64,000 nucleotides of DNA from Ciona intestinalis (Eukaryota > Chordata > Ascidiacea > Phlebobranchia > Cionidae): NCBI RefSeq assembly GCF_000224145.3, contig NC_020172.2, positions 5,659,350 to 5,723,349 on the forward strand, read 5' to 3'. Below, in pieces: positions 1 through 15,100 of the stretch (position 1 is the first letter of the stretch; every line of letters starts with the position of its first letter). The notes under the pieces were generated by a model, which was not told the origin of the DNA, ran no database searches, and saw only the letters and a list, made by a program, of their open reading frames with translations. The position numbers were made by a program, and so were the translations under genes.

Positions 1-79
1 CCCCTGAGTACGCCCCTGGTCCCAACCAAGCCCTGACTTAACCCTAGATAGTCTGCTGTGTTTGTATTTTCACTGTGGT

Positions 80-111
80 TATGATTTTAGATCAGGCATG
101 TTAATATAGGG
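80..111 (+). promoter_or_regulatory. Possible trans-splice acceptor upstream of the PI4KA start
   Basis: A TTTTAG acceptor-like site ends at position 90, only 21 nt before the ATG, and no matching donor is visible upstream in the window. Ciona adds a spliced leader to many mRNAs at such sites (known for the genus). An ordinary 5' UTR intron whose donor lies outside the window explains the signal equally well. Confidence 0.3.
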
Positions 112-3100
112 ATGGATCAATTCTATTTTAAGTCTGTCGTTGGTTTGGCGAAGAAATTGGCCAAGAAAAAGAATGCAAGATTGGACCAGGTAATTATGTT
201 TAAACTTTAAAATAAAATAGTATAATTATATACCTGCTTTTATTTGGCTCTTCGATTACTGTAGCAAATTTGAAAAAAAATAGGTAAATGAAACGACAGA
301 ATAATATAGCAACAAAACAACCGTTGTTTGCCTTGATCTAAAATATAAATAAATTTTCATGTTTTTTTCCAAATATTTGATTATTGACCCAAAAATGTTT
401 AGATAATGTAACATAATGTTGGGATTTTTACCCAACTTTTATTTCGAAGTAATAATTACAAAGTATATTTTCAGGTGAAGTTGCTGAAAGAGTTTTGTCC
501 CAAGATCATAAACGGGTCGTACCAACTTGACAATCGTAACTACTTTGGAATTATTGCTCTAAGCGTTTATATTGTTGAATCTAAACTTGAGGTAAAAGGA
601 ATGTAAATACATAATATGGTGGTCATAAAAGGAAATCACAATTGCCTTTTTCTTGTGTTCTCTCCTCCTGCAAAGTGAGAGAATTTCTCACTTTGCAGTA
701 ATTGTAATATTTACTGATTAATGCAATGCATACAATCCAGGGTAGGCCTGCCCACCCTGCCAGGTTTGGTGCCTATGATAAATTGTCTAAAGGCTACAGT
801 TTTGTGTACATAGTTACTGTAAATTTGGTTGCAATCTTGGGGTAGAAGCCCAACTTTGGCCTAAATCCACAGTTCCCTGACAAAGGTCTCACCTTCACCT
901 ATATAAGCAGAATAATTATATCCGTACTTTACATAAAGTAGAAATAATGGCATCCATGTACCAGTTATGTAATACACATATAAACCTAAGCATGTATATT
1001 AAGCATGTATAAGGGAAAACCATAGAGTCGTAATTTTAGGGTATAGGCATGTGTAATATACCAATCCACTTCTCCCCAGCACCATGAAACATTGGTTCCT
1101 TACTTGGTTGATTTATTGCGATATCTACCTTCAGCTGCATGGAGGAAATGTAATGTGAATAAACAAGGTCAGTTATCTATAAGTTTATACCTCTGTGTTT
1201 AGTAGCATGCCAAAGTGTAGACATATATACAACTTGAGATTTTATAATTCTTTGATTGTTCTTTGTTTACTACTAAAATGTACGAGAAAATAGATTGAAA
1301 AGGTGTCCCATCTTCCCCCATCCTACTATAATAGTGGTTTTGTTTTTAATATTTACAGAAATCTAATTAATGTGATGAATGCAATATACTTTGGCTCTGC
1401 TTGTTTATATAGACACCTAACAGCAGGGTAAAATCTGGGGTGACATTGTTAAAATACAGTTACACTAATAGTTGTCAAACATAGGGACCTCAATATACTT
1501 TGGCTCTGCTTGTTTATTTAAACACTTAACAGCAGGGTAAAATCTGGGGTGACATTGTTAAAATGCAGTTACACTCATAGTTGTCAAACATAGGGAACCT
1601 CATTGATTAATGTAGTAAATGCAATATACTTTGGCTCTGCTTGTTTGTATAAACACTTAACAGCAGGGTAAAATCTGGGGTGACATTGTTATATTTGGTA
1701 GTATGCTAAAGCATCAGTACTGCGGCAATATGCGTTGCTGAAGTTGTTATGCTTAACTTTGTTCTAATGCCAGCCTTATGTATATTATTTACCTGTGTTG
1801 TGGGTTTGGCAGCTATAGACGATAAGGTACAACCTATTTCAAAGCTCTTTGTTTAAAATTTATTTACAATGAACTTAATGAATAATTGGAGCAACTCTGC
1901 CGAATGAATTAGTTAAGGAAAGGCATAATAAACGAAGTAACAGTACACTACATGCATTAAACGCAAAACTGATGAATTTGTCATTGCATCACCACACGTG
2001 GCATTCACGGGCGAATAATGCCATGTGTGACGTAGCGCGTGTGTGACGTATACACGTAAAAAGACCATATTCGTCTAAGCCACACTTTTATTTGAAGCTA
2101 ATTTTCCTCAGGTAGTCTTTACCCATAGCATGTTTTACTGGCTGCCGTTTTGCTGCAAATTCTTTTCTCTTCATTGTTTTAAATATGTTGATCTTAGCTA
2201 TCGTATGCAAAGATATAAATGAAATAAAAATACACAGTATGGTGTTCATTCTGCTCTATTGGTTGTTTGATCCTATATATAACACATAATAAGCTGTATG
2301 ACATCACAGAGCAACTCCCACTCCCAGAAAGATTTGCATTTTGTTTAACAACCGTCCTTAGTGATGTCATAATCATCTCGTTGTCGGGTGAATACAAAGT
2401 CAGTTACCATGACGATATAACAACAGCGTTTGTTGATACTATTACATCACTATGCAAAGTGTCAATCTCGTCAAATATCACTCAAGGTAAGCGAAACTTG
2501 GATTATAACAAGTTTGGAACAAAACTTGGGGTGTCATTGTTAAAATGCAGTTACACCCATCGTATAACATCTATAGAAAATAGAATAAATTCAAGTCTGT
2601 AGTGTTTTGGTTATGAGCTAACTCTGCTCCAAATCTCAGGTCCTTTGGTGTAACTTACTGCAGGATTTCACCCATATAGAATAGAATCTATAGCCTACAC
2701 CGCTACACATTATAAAATTAGACTTTTAAATAACCCCCCCTTTTCCACAGCTACTTTATACAGCATCGTACTCCCAACATTACTTGGTTTGTTACGTGGT
2801 TTCACCCGCACACCCAACCACCCCATGTTTACCTCTGTGTTTGGTGTGGATGGTAGTGAATCAGGGGAAACACCACATAGTATGATGGGGAAGCCCCCAC
2901 ATAGAGATGATTACAGAACAAAACGTAAGTAAATTATTTTTATGGCAAAATTTTAGGACAAATTTAAAGCTACAATCCCCAACCTTTACCCCGTAGTAAT
3001 TATTGTAATTCGAAACTCTGATAGACCTTCATTCTCATGTCGTAAACATGCATTTGAGTATTACTCTTGGGCTTCTAACATGGATTTGTAATACCCCAGA

Positions 3101-6100
3101 GATTCAATTGAACTACTAATTAATAACCATTATATCTTATATCTGTCAGCATTTGGCAACACTATTTAACTAGGTTTAATTTGATGGTAGGTAAGTAGTT
3201 CACATTTTCCCTCTTAAACAAAGAGGCCAATTGCCAGTGCTGCGCAGTGCTTTTATTTCCCTATGTAAACACTGAAATAAAACTAACAATTGGCTTTGGC
3301 TTCAAGCCTTGAACCAGTAACATTTTGGTTCAGGCAGGTACGCTGCCAACTCAGCCATGGAATTTTTTCAGTGCTGCGCAAGCTTTTATTTCCTATGTAA
3401 ACACTGAAATAAAACTAACAATTGGCATCACTTTTAAGGTTCCAGTAACTTAATGTCGACCCCTGGAAAGCATCAACATAGAAACAACATTTCATTCATG
3501 GATGGCGACAATGGATTCAATTGGTTCACTGTCAAACAAGCGGGGCAAATTATTGACGTTGTGAGTTCATAATGACTTGTTTGTTGTGTCATAGTTTTTA
3601 AAAAAGAGCTGAAGTTTTCATAACTGGTGTATGGATTCTAGTATATATGGGCGGGGTCCTACAGTGAGTAAGGGGACCTAGGTTGTAGGTATGTTGCTCC
3701 ATTACTCAAGATATTTAATATTATCGATCGTCTACATGGGTGAGGTCTTTAGGGCGGCCATAGCCCATGGAATCTGAGATGTAGAGTATTTATGACATTA
3801 TAAATAATATGTAGATGTGTAGGCTAGCCATACTGTACAACCTCACCCATATAGAATAAACTAAAATTCCCATTTTCCAGCTGAAAAATTTGTTACAACC
3901 ATCTGTGTTAAACAATCTTGATGTGACTCTCTCATCGATGGGGAATGACCCACAGGGGAAATACCCCCCACTACACTATTCATCTATATCCGAAGTGTTG
4001 GTTTTGTGCGCTGCAAAGTTCCTTAGAGATGTAATTAACGTTAATGAACTCGATGGTGGGTCCATCAACGGATTAGTTAACGATGTTCATTTTCAGATCT
4101 ATTATTACTTCATTTAATTTTTAACAATGATTTGGTCTTTTTATCCTTTTTCTATCTTACATTGTTAGGTCCTACAACTGCTGCGAACTTATACCTACCC
4201 CCAAATTCTCTGCGATGCATTAATCAGTAAACATTTTAAATAAATTTGATTGCATGTATAATTAGCATTGCCTCCCCTGCTTTTTAAAATGGTTGCCGCT
4301 CATAACCTAGCAATTGTTTAACTTAATGTTTCATTGTCTGTTGTTAATTAATTAGGATATTTACGAACCTATAAAGTTGTTTACAACCCAGTGTTTCCAG
4401 GTGTAAAATGCAAGGAATACAGCAGTGTTGCCGAATCTAGTTTTAGCCATGGATATTCAAAACTAAGCGTAATGTTACAGAATAAAGAGGATCTATTACA
4501 ACATAAACTACAAAGGTTTCTTATGCAGGTATGTGTTATGAATGTATATTATGGTTCATTACTTTAAATTGCTACTCTGGTATAAATGTAGCTGTAGGCT
4601 ATTGGATCAGTGTTTCGTTTGCCATTCAGCAACACAGTATGGTTTGTATTTGGATTTTTTAGAGCAAACCTAAAGTATATATATATGTAGTGATGCTGTA
4701 GATATATCCAGTTCACGGGATTAACTGTTTGGTTAATATACTTTAAAACTGCCAAGCTTTCACGTAATATGCTAACATTGCCATAAATTCAAGGTTCCTC
4801 AACGTGTAGCACTGTAAAACTTCAATTCAATGATGCATATACAAGTTTTATAAGTTTTGGGAACAGTTTATAGATACCTTCCTCGGGCAATGTGAAATAT
4901 CCGTATACGACTCCTTTGCTATAAAATCTAATCCCAAAAGTAACTTAATACGGTTAAGGTTTATGCACATGAAGCTCCAAAACCACTATTTTACATTTGA
5001 TAAACTCCCCCCCCACAGTGCAGATCATGCGCTGCATGCCTTGATGCGATACTTGTCGTTCACACAGAAGATAATGGGGGTTCGCAAAGTTTGTTTGAGA
5101 AGATGACGTCAAGGTTATTATCATCCGAGTCAAGTCATGTCATATTGGCGCATTTGCCTTTGCTGCATGCGTGTTTAAAGGTGAGGTTCACGCACATAAA
5201 TAAGCCAAGCTACCCATAAGTTTAGGATACTCTGAATATTTTTAGCATGTATACAAATGACTTGCGTAGCCATGTTATGTGCCTATGGGAATAAGAGTTA
5301 CTGTTTGTGGGCCGCTAACTTTTACAAATTAAAAATATTAAAAAAAAATTATGTCTAAGCGCTAGACCAATCGAGTTAGAAAAAATGAACTTTTATCCGA
5401 AGTGTAACAAAGGGATTTGATTTGTTATAAATGAACTTTGTGCATTCTTTCAACTAAAGGATTTATTTTTAACTATAATATATGAACATTTTAGTATATA
5501 TAGTAGGGTGGGGGAAGGTTGGGCCACCTTTAGCACATAATATCCAAATATCCTGATCATGTTTTTTAAACAATTAACAACGGTCTATGGGAGTTGTGAG
5601 GATACGGTTTTATAATTCTTTGAATTTTCTTTTTTTACCACCAAATGGGACGAGAAAATAGAATGAAAAGGTGTCCCATATTCCCCCAACATGCTATATA
5701 TGTATTTTAATTTGCTATATGTTAATACATGACTTGTATGTAAACCCAGGGCTTAGGGGTTCTAGCGAGATCTTCCCCAAGCCAAGTTTCCCAAATACTT
5801 TCAGTGTTGCGCGAGTTCTTACTCAAACCAGCACCTGCGTTGGTTAAACTCAAGAAACTTGAGAAATCGGCACCACTGGGACTTAATAACACGGAGACAT
5901 GTAAGTTGGTAGGAATGAAGTGGTAATGTGGTCACTACATGGGTTGTGGCACCCTGGGTGTTGGGGTAAACTTACATAATCACCTGTGAAAAGTGGTGCA
6001 ACAAATTCAAGGTTATTGTTTTGTTGACACTTTGTAAAACTAGCTGTCAAAAATACTAAAGTGTTGGTCAAATACAATTTAACTTATATAAACATCTTTG

Positions 6101-9100
6101 AAAAGTGGTGCAACTAATTAAAAGTTATTATATACGTTTAGTATTTTAACTTTTTTATTAAAAATACATTTATATTGTATTTGAATTACACTTTCAAACA
6201 TACATGTATATAATATGTCATCACAAATACACATTATGACATCATAACCACCCACAGTAGGGAGAAAGGCATCCCACACCTCTCTGATGTCATCGTTTGA
6301 AGACCAAGAGAAAGCTTCGTATGCTTATATTAAAACTGTTGCCATTCAAAGCATTTGTAGGTAAGTTGTTTGCACCAAAGTAATTAATATGCGGGTACAT
6401 TATATGTCCACGTGCATAGGCACCAAACCTGGAGTGGCAAGGTGGGCAGTCCAACNCTGGAATTTTCTGCACTGCATTAATCAGTAAACATNNNNNNNNN
6501 NNNNNNNNNNNNNNNNNNNNNNNNNNNNNNNNNNNNNNNNNTCACAGAATTGTGTGTTTAACTATCCCTCCCTTTCCTAATCAACAACTATGAGTGTAAA
6601 TGCATTTTAACAATGGCATCCCAGATTTTACTATAATTTTATAAAACATGACCCCTATACACCAAACAAAAAAAATGTTCAGAAATTTTTTTGGGATAAA
6701 GTTGATTAAATCGTTTTCACTCCCTCCCCCAGATCCTTGGAAGTTGGTTGCGAAAGTGACCACGATTGCGTTCCAGCTTTTCTATCCTCGCTTTCAAACG
6801 ATTTGTTCTCACCCGTCAAGCACGAGAGGTATATAAGCTACTACTACATTTATATTGTATATAATTAAATCCCTTGGTTTCCCACCTGAGGATAAACATG
6901 AAAGTATCCTAACTTGACAGTGAGCATGAGGTGTATGAAGCCACCATGTATGGTGTGTAACACCCGTGTTATAATTTAACAGTGAGCATGAGGTGTATGA
7001 AGCCACCATGTATGGTGTGTAACACCCGTGTATTAAACCTCTTGGTTTCCCACCTCGAGGATAAACATGAAAGTATCCTAACTCGACAGTGAGCATGAGG
7101 TGTATGAAGCCACCTATATGGTGTGTAACACCCGTGTTATAATTTAAAAGTGAGCATGAGGTGTATGAAGCCACCATGTATGGTGTGTAACACCCGTGTT
7201 ATAATTTAAAAGTGAGCATGAGGTGTATGAAGCCACCATGTATGGTGTGCAACACCCGTGTATTAAACCCCTTAGTTTCCCACCCCGAGAATAAACCCCT
7301 AACTCGACAGCGAGCATGGGGTACACCCTAATAATACTAACCCCATTATACCCGCAGCACCAAACACTTGGTGAAGACACACTGCATTGATCTAATGTCA
7401 CGTATTGGTGTCGCCCATGGTTTGTCCAATCATCTCATTATACAACAGGTTGGTGGAAGACATCACCAATATGTGTTGGTTAATGGAGATTATATTCAAT
7501 AATGGTGAAGTTTTCAGTGTGTGTATGCATCCCTAACATGAGTTTGCGTTTGATTATTTCATATTGTACTATGTGAATATTCCGGGCACATAGAGTAACA
7601 TGTTAATTGGTAAACACATCAAATAAAGGGAATAAAATAACGAATATGGCCCAACAAGGCCGTTCATGGACATTTAATAATAGAGATTCTATTGTACTAA
7701 GCCACACGACCACTTAATAACATCAGTTATATTCAATAAGAAAGATATTACACAGGTTGTCAGTACATTACAGCAAAGGTTGAACTCCCCATCGTCACCT
7801 TTGGATAATCTTATCATTGATCAACTTGCTTCAATAGCTTTGCTTGGTCCGGTAAGTTGGTACAAGTTTATTTTATATGGGTGAGGTCCAACCGCGATGC
7901 AGCCATGGCTCCTTAGGTTTACATCAAAGTTGGCCCATTACCCCAACACCCAGGTTGCTACAACCTATTAGTGACCACTGGGTTGGAGCACTGTCTCGTC
8001 CAAATACACATACACCAACAGTATCGAGCTTTGAACCCGGTATCCTTCAGTTACGATGCAAGTACCTAACCACTCAACTGTTACTGCTAATGCTATGTAT
8101 ATTATAAAGATTATAAATTTGTTAAATTTTTTTGCAAATAACTTAAATATTAAAAGTTGCTTTCTTGGCCTAAGCTGTAAATATTAAATTAATTATACCC
8201 AGAATTTTTTTCTTCCTTTTTTTAAACAGCACTTGCTGAATTCAGTTTTTGTACCGAGCTGTCTATATGAGAGGGAGATGGAAATGTAAAATAACCTCTG
8301 AATAACCTAATCCCCAATGAATAAGCTAATATGAGGGAATAATTGAGATAAATCACTCTGTAAAAATAAAATCCCCAGGACAAACTATACCAGGAGATAT
8401 TAAACATGTTGTTGCAACTTTGTGTGAAAGCAAGCTCAGCTAAATATGGAGTTAAGAACGATAACGATGCTGCTAGCTTCAGGTTGGTGGGATATCTGTG
8501 TGTGTGTGTAATAACATTTCATACTAGAGCATTTCTGCCTAAATACCAACTGCGCGTGTGGTTTCTATTTTCAGTATGTTTTATCACTCTAGTTTTGCTC
8601 CATTCAGGTTGGTGGACTAACAATGTGTGTGCATATTAATGCTTTCTGTCTACATATATATATATATATTTGTTGAGGAAAAGGGAGCTTTGGTATTTGT
8701 GAAAAGTTGCAAAACAGAAACGCTAAATAATTGGTTGTGTTGCACCACTACGTCCAAAGTTTAATTCCTTTCTGTTCTCTATTTGTTAAGCGGTATTTAT
8801 CTTTTATGTAGAAGCATACGTTGTTGTTATTGTTACTGTAACACCTACTATTATATTATGACATCACAATCATAATTATGACATCCTTCCTTGTAATGAC
8901 AACGAATCCATCATAATATTGTTATAATGACATCACAATAACAGGCATTGTTCACTTGCGACAATCAACGCACTAGCCAAGATAGCTTTGAACTTAGACA
9001 AGGGAAATCCCCCAGTGGTGCAAACCCAGGTATTGATGATAATTAAAGTTAAATAAATAAATGTAACTTATTTATCCCCATGTTGCCGAAAACCGACAGT

Positions 9101-12100
9101 CGTTGTAACACAGGTGTTCTGTTTCATACAACTTGTGCCCACCTCCGATTTACAGATGTAACTTTGTGGGTGATTACTTTATGTATGGCTGATAATTTGT
9201 ACAACCCATTAGTGACCAGCAAACCACTTAGCTAGGGTTAATGGTAACAACCTAACAAAACAGGATTTTTAACAATATTTACCTACTCGATTTTACTTAT
9301 GATGTAACAATCACCATTATGACATACAGGGAACCCCAATTCGTTCTCCTGCAATATTTGCTGACTCGCCATTAAAAAGTCCCGAGTCACCTTCAAAAGC
9401 TCCCGAGTCACCCCCAAAGTCACGACTCGAAGCACTCTTGATGAAACTTCTTGAACTTTTCGTCCAACTTTGTCTCGAAGGAAAGCGCTCTGTTGACCGT
9501 GTTGGGACCACTAATGGAGGACAGGTGTCGGGTATATTGAAGGCTTCTAACAGCGCTGGGAACTTGGGTGTTCTTATCCCCATTATAGCAGTGGTAAGCT
9601 ATGTGTTTGATCATAGAAATCAAAAACTTTGTAAACACAGGGGAGGCAGGGATAGTTAGACACACAATCCTGTGAAACAAATCTAACTTATTGGTTGTAA
9701 TGTTTACTGATTAATGCAGTGTAGAAAATTCCAGGTTTGACCGGCCTAGCTCTGTTTTATTTTGATTTACAGTTGAATTTGATTGACAGTTATATTTTGA
9801 TTGACAGCTTCTCCGTCGTCTACCCCCCATCTACTCACCAACACCAAGGCTTCATAAACTCTTCAGGGATTTCTGGCTTTACTGCGTCGTGTTTGGATTT
9901 GCTACTGAACCAGATGGTAAGAGGGGTGTGGGTTCAAATCTATCAGGGTTGAAGAACCACGGATCCTGGGTTCAAACCCAGGCCAGGGTTGGAGAACCAG
10001 GGATCCTAGTTTCAAATCCAGGCCAGGGTTGGAGAACCAGGGATCCTAGGTTCAAACCCAGGCCAGGGTTGGAATCCAAAGAACCAGGGGTCCTGAATTC
10101 AAGGCTCACCTAAACCACACCATACACAGGTTACACCCAAAGCTTCTGGCCACCTGAATGGCACAACGCTGCTTGTGAGATATCGGTAAAGTCACCCCTT
10201 CTAATATTCCCTGCTGGTGATCCATTGAGGAATGGATTGCGTTACAACTCAGCATTGAAGAATGACACAGTAACACCGGTATGTGGGAATTGTATAAACC
10301 TTGTGGGTGTGGGTTCAAAGCCCAGTGGGGTGGGTTGTAACCGAACATAAAGATAATTCATCTCTTGGAATACACCAACCAAATCGAATTAATTGAAACA
10401 ACGAAGGGAAATGAATTAGCAACAAAACTACAGTCGTTAAAACACGCTACGGGTAAAAATGTTTGGGAAAAAGTGACAAATAAAAACACAACTGCTAAAC
10501 TCATGACAGAATAAGTTAACTGTTATTGAGTATTTAGGTAAAAATAATAAAGGTGTAATTGAAAGAATCTTGTATGTTAAAATCTTGGGGTCTTTGGTTC
10601 AAATCCGAATGCAGTAAGATGCGGTGATTTGAACTACCTGCAGTAAATGCCCCATATTAACTTACACACATTACAGGGCGAACTAAACGAACTACGAACC
10701 TTAATCTCGAACCTTCTTGGCAACTCTGCTGAAATATCGGGTCTGATAAACTCGATGGACTTTGCTTTATGTACATATCTACTGTCTGTATATAGATTAG
10801 AGAGATTGAGGTATGGTTAGGGTTTTATTTAGTGTATAAAAATACTAGTTACGGTTATCTATGTTGTATATGACCTACGGCATGTTGGCGTCTTATATTC
10901 TTGATGTTTCATGCACATCGTGCTTGCAAATTAGCACAAGTGTAGCTTATTTATCTTATTATACAACAGTCGCTATAACACGGGCAGTCTATTTCATACA
11001 CTTTGTGTCCGCTTATAAGTTACCACGTATACTAGAGAGATTGAGGTATTGCGAAAAAATGCGTATCATTGTAACATCAGTATTGGATAATATATGTTTT
11101 TTGTTTTGGAAACTTGATTTAATATGTAATGAATGTATGTAACTTGTTTATCCTTGCATGGGGGGAAACCGACAGTCGTTATAACACAGGTGTTCTGTTT
11201 CATACATTGTGTCTGCTTACAAGTTACCACATATGTTATTTTGTGGTTAATTATTTTTCTGTATGGACAACTCATTAGTAACCACTGGGTTGGGGCAATT
11301 AACGTTAAATGTCTTGCAATGGTAGCAGCAGTGAGCCTTGAACCCTCAACCTCTGGGTTAGATGTGGGCCCTCTAACCACTGCGCCATTGCTCCAGTAAA
11401 TGTTAAAAATTTATTTCGGTAAATTGTTGTATAAACTAACTTAAACACCTCATATAGAGCGTCACTAACTTAAACACCTCATATAGAGCGTCATTAACTT
11501 AAACACCTCATATAGAGCGTCACTAACTTAAACACCTCACACAGAGTGCTACACAGTGTTGAGTATTCCCCACACGTATTATTCACGTACCTAGAAGACC
11601 AAACCATTCAAAAAGATAAATCACAAATGTGGAAGTGCATCAAATCTGTGGCGGATTGTGTGTTTGCTGTTTTCCTGGATATAATTGCTTCCAAGGTGAG
11701 TTTGTATGAATAACAAGGCCTCACTCAAGACCTCACCCTTGTAGAATATTTTACACAGCATCTCATTTAAAGTTTTAAATGCGGTCAGTTTCTATGTTTT
11801 AATTTCCTATTTCAACATCATTTTGAGCTGAGTTTTATTAGAATAAAAAGGGTATATTACATTCAATACTTGATTATTGTCTATAAACTGACTCTGTGGG
11901 GTCTAGATGGTAGCACCCTGGGTGTTGAGGTAATAGACCTACATCCCAGGTCTCAGGTGTGCCTCACTGAAGACCCCACCCTTATAGAATGGAATCTCTA
12001 TTATTGAGTGTCTATAAACTGCCTCAGTGTGGTCTAGATGGTAGCACCCTGGGTGTTGGGGTAATATACCTACATCCCAGGTCTCAGGTGTGCCTCACTG

Positions 12101-15100
12101 AAGACCTCACCCTTATAGAATATAATCTCTATTATTGAGTGTCTATAAACTGCCTCAGTGGGGTCAAGATGGTAGCACCCTGGGTGTTGGGGTAATATAC
12201 CTACATCCCAGGTCTCAGGTGTGCCTCACTGAAGACCTTACCCTTATAGAATATAATCTCTATTATTGAGTGTCTATAAACTGCCTCAGTGGGGTCTAGA
12301 TGGTAGCACCCTGGGTGTTGGGGTAATATACTTACATCTCAGGTCTCAGGTGTGCCTCACTGAAGACCTTAACCTTTTATAAAAACTTGCCGTTCTTTGA
12401 GTTTTTTGTACCCCCTGTCATTATTTCGGCTGTTCCATCTTATAACTTCACTCCCCAGGTTAAAACCTCCAGCACAGAAACACTATTGGTTGAACAAGCC
12501 CAGTTTCTCCTTATAAAGTTCAACAGCGCACAGAATAGAATACGACAAGTGGCTGACAGGTTGGCTTTGGTGTTTATAGGTTTCTATTATTTAAACTATA
12601 AGTGGAAAAGAAATCTTCTGGCACTAGAGTGTTTGGAGATCTTAAAAGACAGTTGTTTTGTCTGAGACAACATCAGGGTTTGTGGTTATGTGTCTTGTCC
12701 AAGAGCACATACACTGACCAAAATAAAACAGAGAATTGCCAAAATTTTAAAAAAGACCCATAAGGGAGACGTTATATTTTGTTAAAGGTTTAATGACCGC
12801 TTTAAATTTGTGACAATTGCTGTTATCATTATCGCCAAACTTGAGGTCACACATACATGAATACAAATACTTTATTTCCCCCCAGCTACTTATCCCGATT
12901 AGTGGATCGCTTCCCCCATGTTTTATGGAACCAAAGATTTCTATTTACGATGCTAAACCTTCTGCACCAGCTCTCGTCCACTCTGGTTCCCGTAAGTTGC
13001 TAAAGGTGTTGCGACATGGGGTCTAAGATTCAGGCCAGAGATTAAATTGATATTAATCACCAACTTTTAAACTGGTTTAAACTGAACCTTGCCCTATCTA
13101 CACTAGCATTGTTTTTTCAGAAAAATAAATGAACCAACCCTTTTGTTTGTTGGTAACTTTGTAATTTATCAGCTACTTTCATGCGTTAAGACTTTGACGC
13201 TTGCCAACCCCGTCTTCAAATCTTTTAACTACTCCAGTATACCTTTAACATTATTTAAAAGCGATTGCCAAATGCCCTTGTAGGCTCATTGGTTATCCTT
13301 TGTACGTCACGTACTTCCCCAAAGCAGTGATGTTGCATGTAAGTTTATAAAAGTCTAACCCCATTTACCCCCAGCACCCCTAACGCCCCTTTGACCCCCC
13401 GCAGCACCGTTTCTCCGAGATCCCCCCCATCCTAATCAACGGCACCCACCACCACCTCCATTTGCAAGACTCTCGTAAGATGCGAGAGAAACTCGTCGAG
13501 GATTTCACCAAACATTGTCGTCACATCCTCAAGGAGGCGCTAAAGTGGGCGCCTGCTACTACAGCGAGTCATCTGCAGGTTATATAGGGTTTCTATGTTT
13601 ATCTTAGTTTGTTTCTATGTTTTTGAAATACAAACCACAAATTTATTTGTTTATTTTATATCGTTACTAAATATTTTGATGTTAAGAAATTAATATATTG
13701 TTACAGAACTACCTACTACAAGATGAAACAACTACAACACACAACAAGCACGTTGGCGTGTCTGTGGCAGCGGAAGCTTTATACAGCAACAAACAAACGG
13801 AAAAACCAAATATTTCGGTCGGCCACCGGAGGAATAAATATCTTGGGGAGGTTGGTTGGTGTGGTTGGGTAGTTGGCCCTCGTTGTTACGTTTAGTAAAG
13901 ATGGTTTGTTGCCACTACTGGTTACCACGAATGTAATTCATTCTCATTATTATACTTAATATGAATGTTCTGTTTCATACACCACATTCCAACTTATGAA
14001 ATATTTCATCTATTGGTGTATTTGGCAACCTTCGTTTAATCTATATGGGTAAGGTACATGTCTAGAGCCTGGTATTTAGCCCTTATTGGCTCATTACCCA
14101 ACATCTAGACTGATATACATGTTTGATTAATTGTAACTTATTCACCCTCGCATGTTCGTGCTTTAAAGTCTTACAAAATGTTAAACATTTTTTCTCATTT
14201 TTAATTTAACATTGATTTAAAATTATTTCAGATTTCTGGTATGATTAAACTGGGTAAATCATCACAATTGAACCTTTGTGATGTCATAATAAAAGAATAC
14301 AAGAGTGCATTGAAAGAAAACAATGAAACTGAAATTATGGTTTGTTTGGATTATTTTTACATTTTTAATTTCCTACATTTTAGCAGAATTTAAACAATGA
14401 TAACCAAATATATTCTAGTTGTACCACAGTTTGTTTTGTAATCGCCCCAAGATGCTCCTTAATGCACAAAGAGATTTTAATTGTGTTTTTCAGCTTCTGT
14501 TTTTAAAGTATATATATATATATATTATTTTATATATATATATGTGTGCATTTTTTAAAATATTTTTCTTTGTCTTTTAGAATTCGATATACCGAGCAAC
14601 AGCACTGCTAGTGGCGAATAAAGAAGAAAGCAAGCGCGAGATTCTGCATTTAATCGCATGGTGTTGTGTAGATAGGTGGGTGGTGATGGTAATTAACCAT
14701 TTCCAATTACCCGTCAGGATAATGTGCCGTCTTTGGCCTAAATCTTAGGTTCCATGGCTTACTATTCAGTTGAATTTATCATAAAGAGACAATAATTCCT
14801 AAATTTGTTAATTTGGCACGATTTTATGTTGTATATATCAAATAAACAAATTTAACAATAATTGTCCATATATGGCGACTAGAACTGGTTTTATGGCTGT
14901 AGTAATGACTGGGTTTTTAAAATTAATTATTTAATTTCACTTTCCCTTCCAGACTAACAGTTCCCATCATCGAATGCGCCATCGAGTGTTGGCAATGGCT
15001 GTTATCCTCACGTCCTAACCTCAACGTATCATGTATGAGTGAAATAACCTCAGCATGGCAGGCAACCATTGACCATAGAATGGGTGTATTCGCCCCAGAT

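Noticed and set aside
6860..7330. Regularly spaced repeats resembling a CRISPR array
   Set aside because: The units are contiguous 62-bp minisatellite copies with no unique spacers, and the genome is a chordate.
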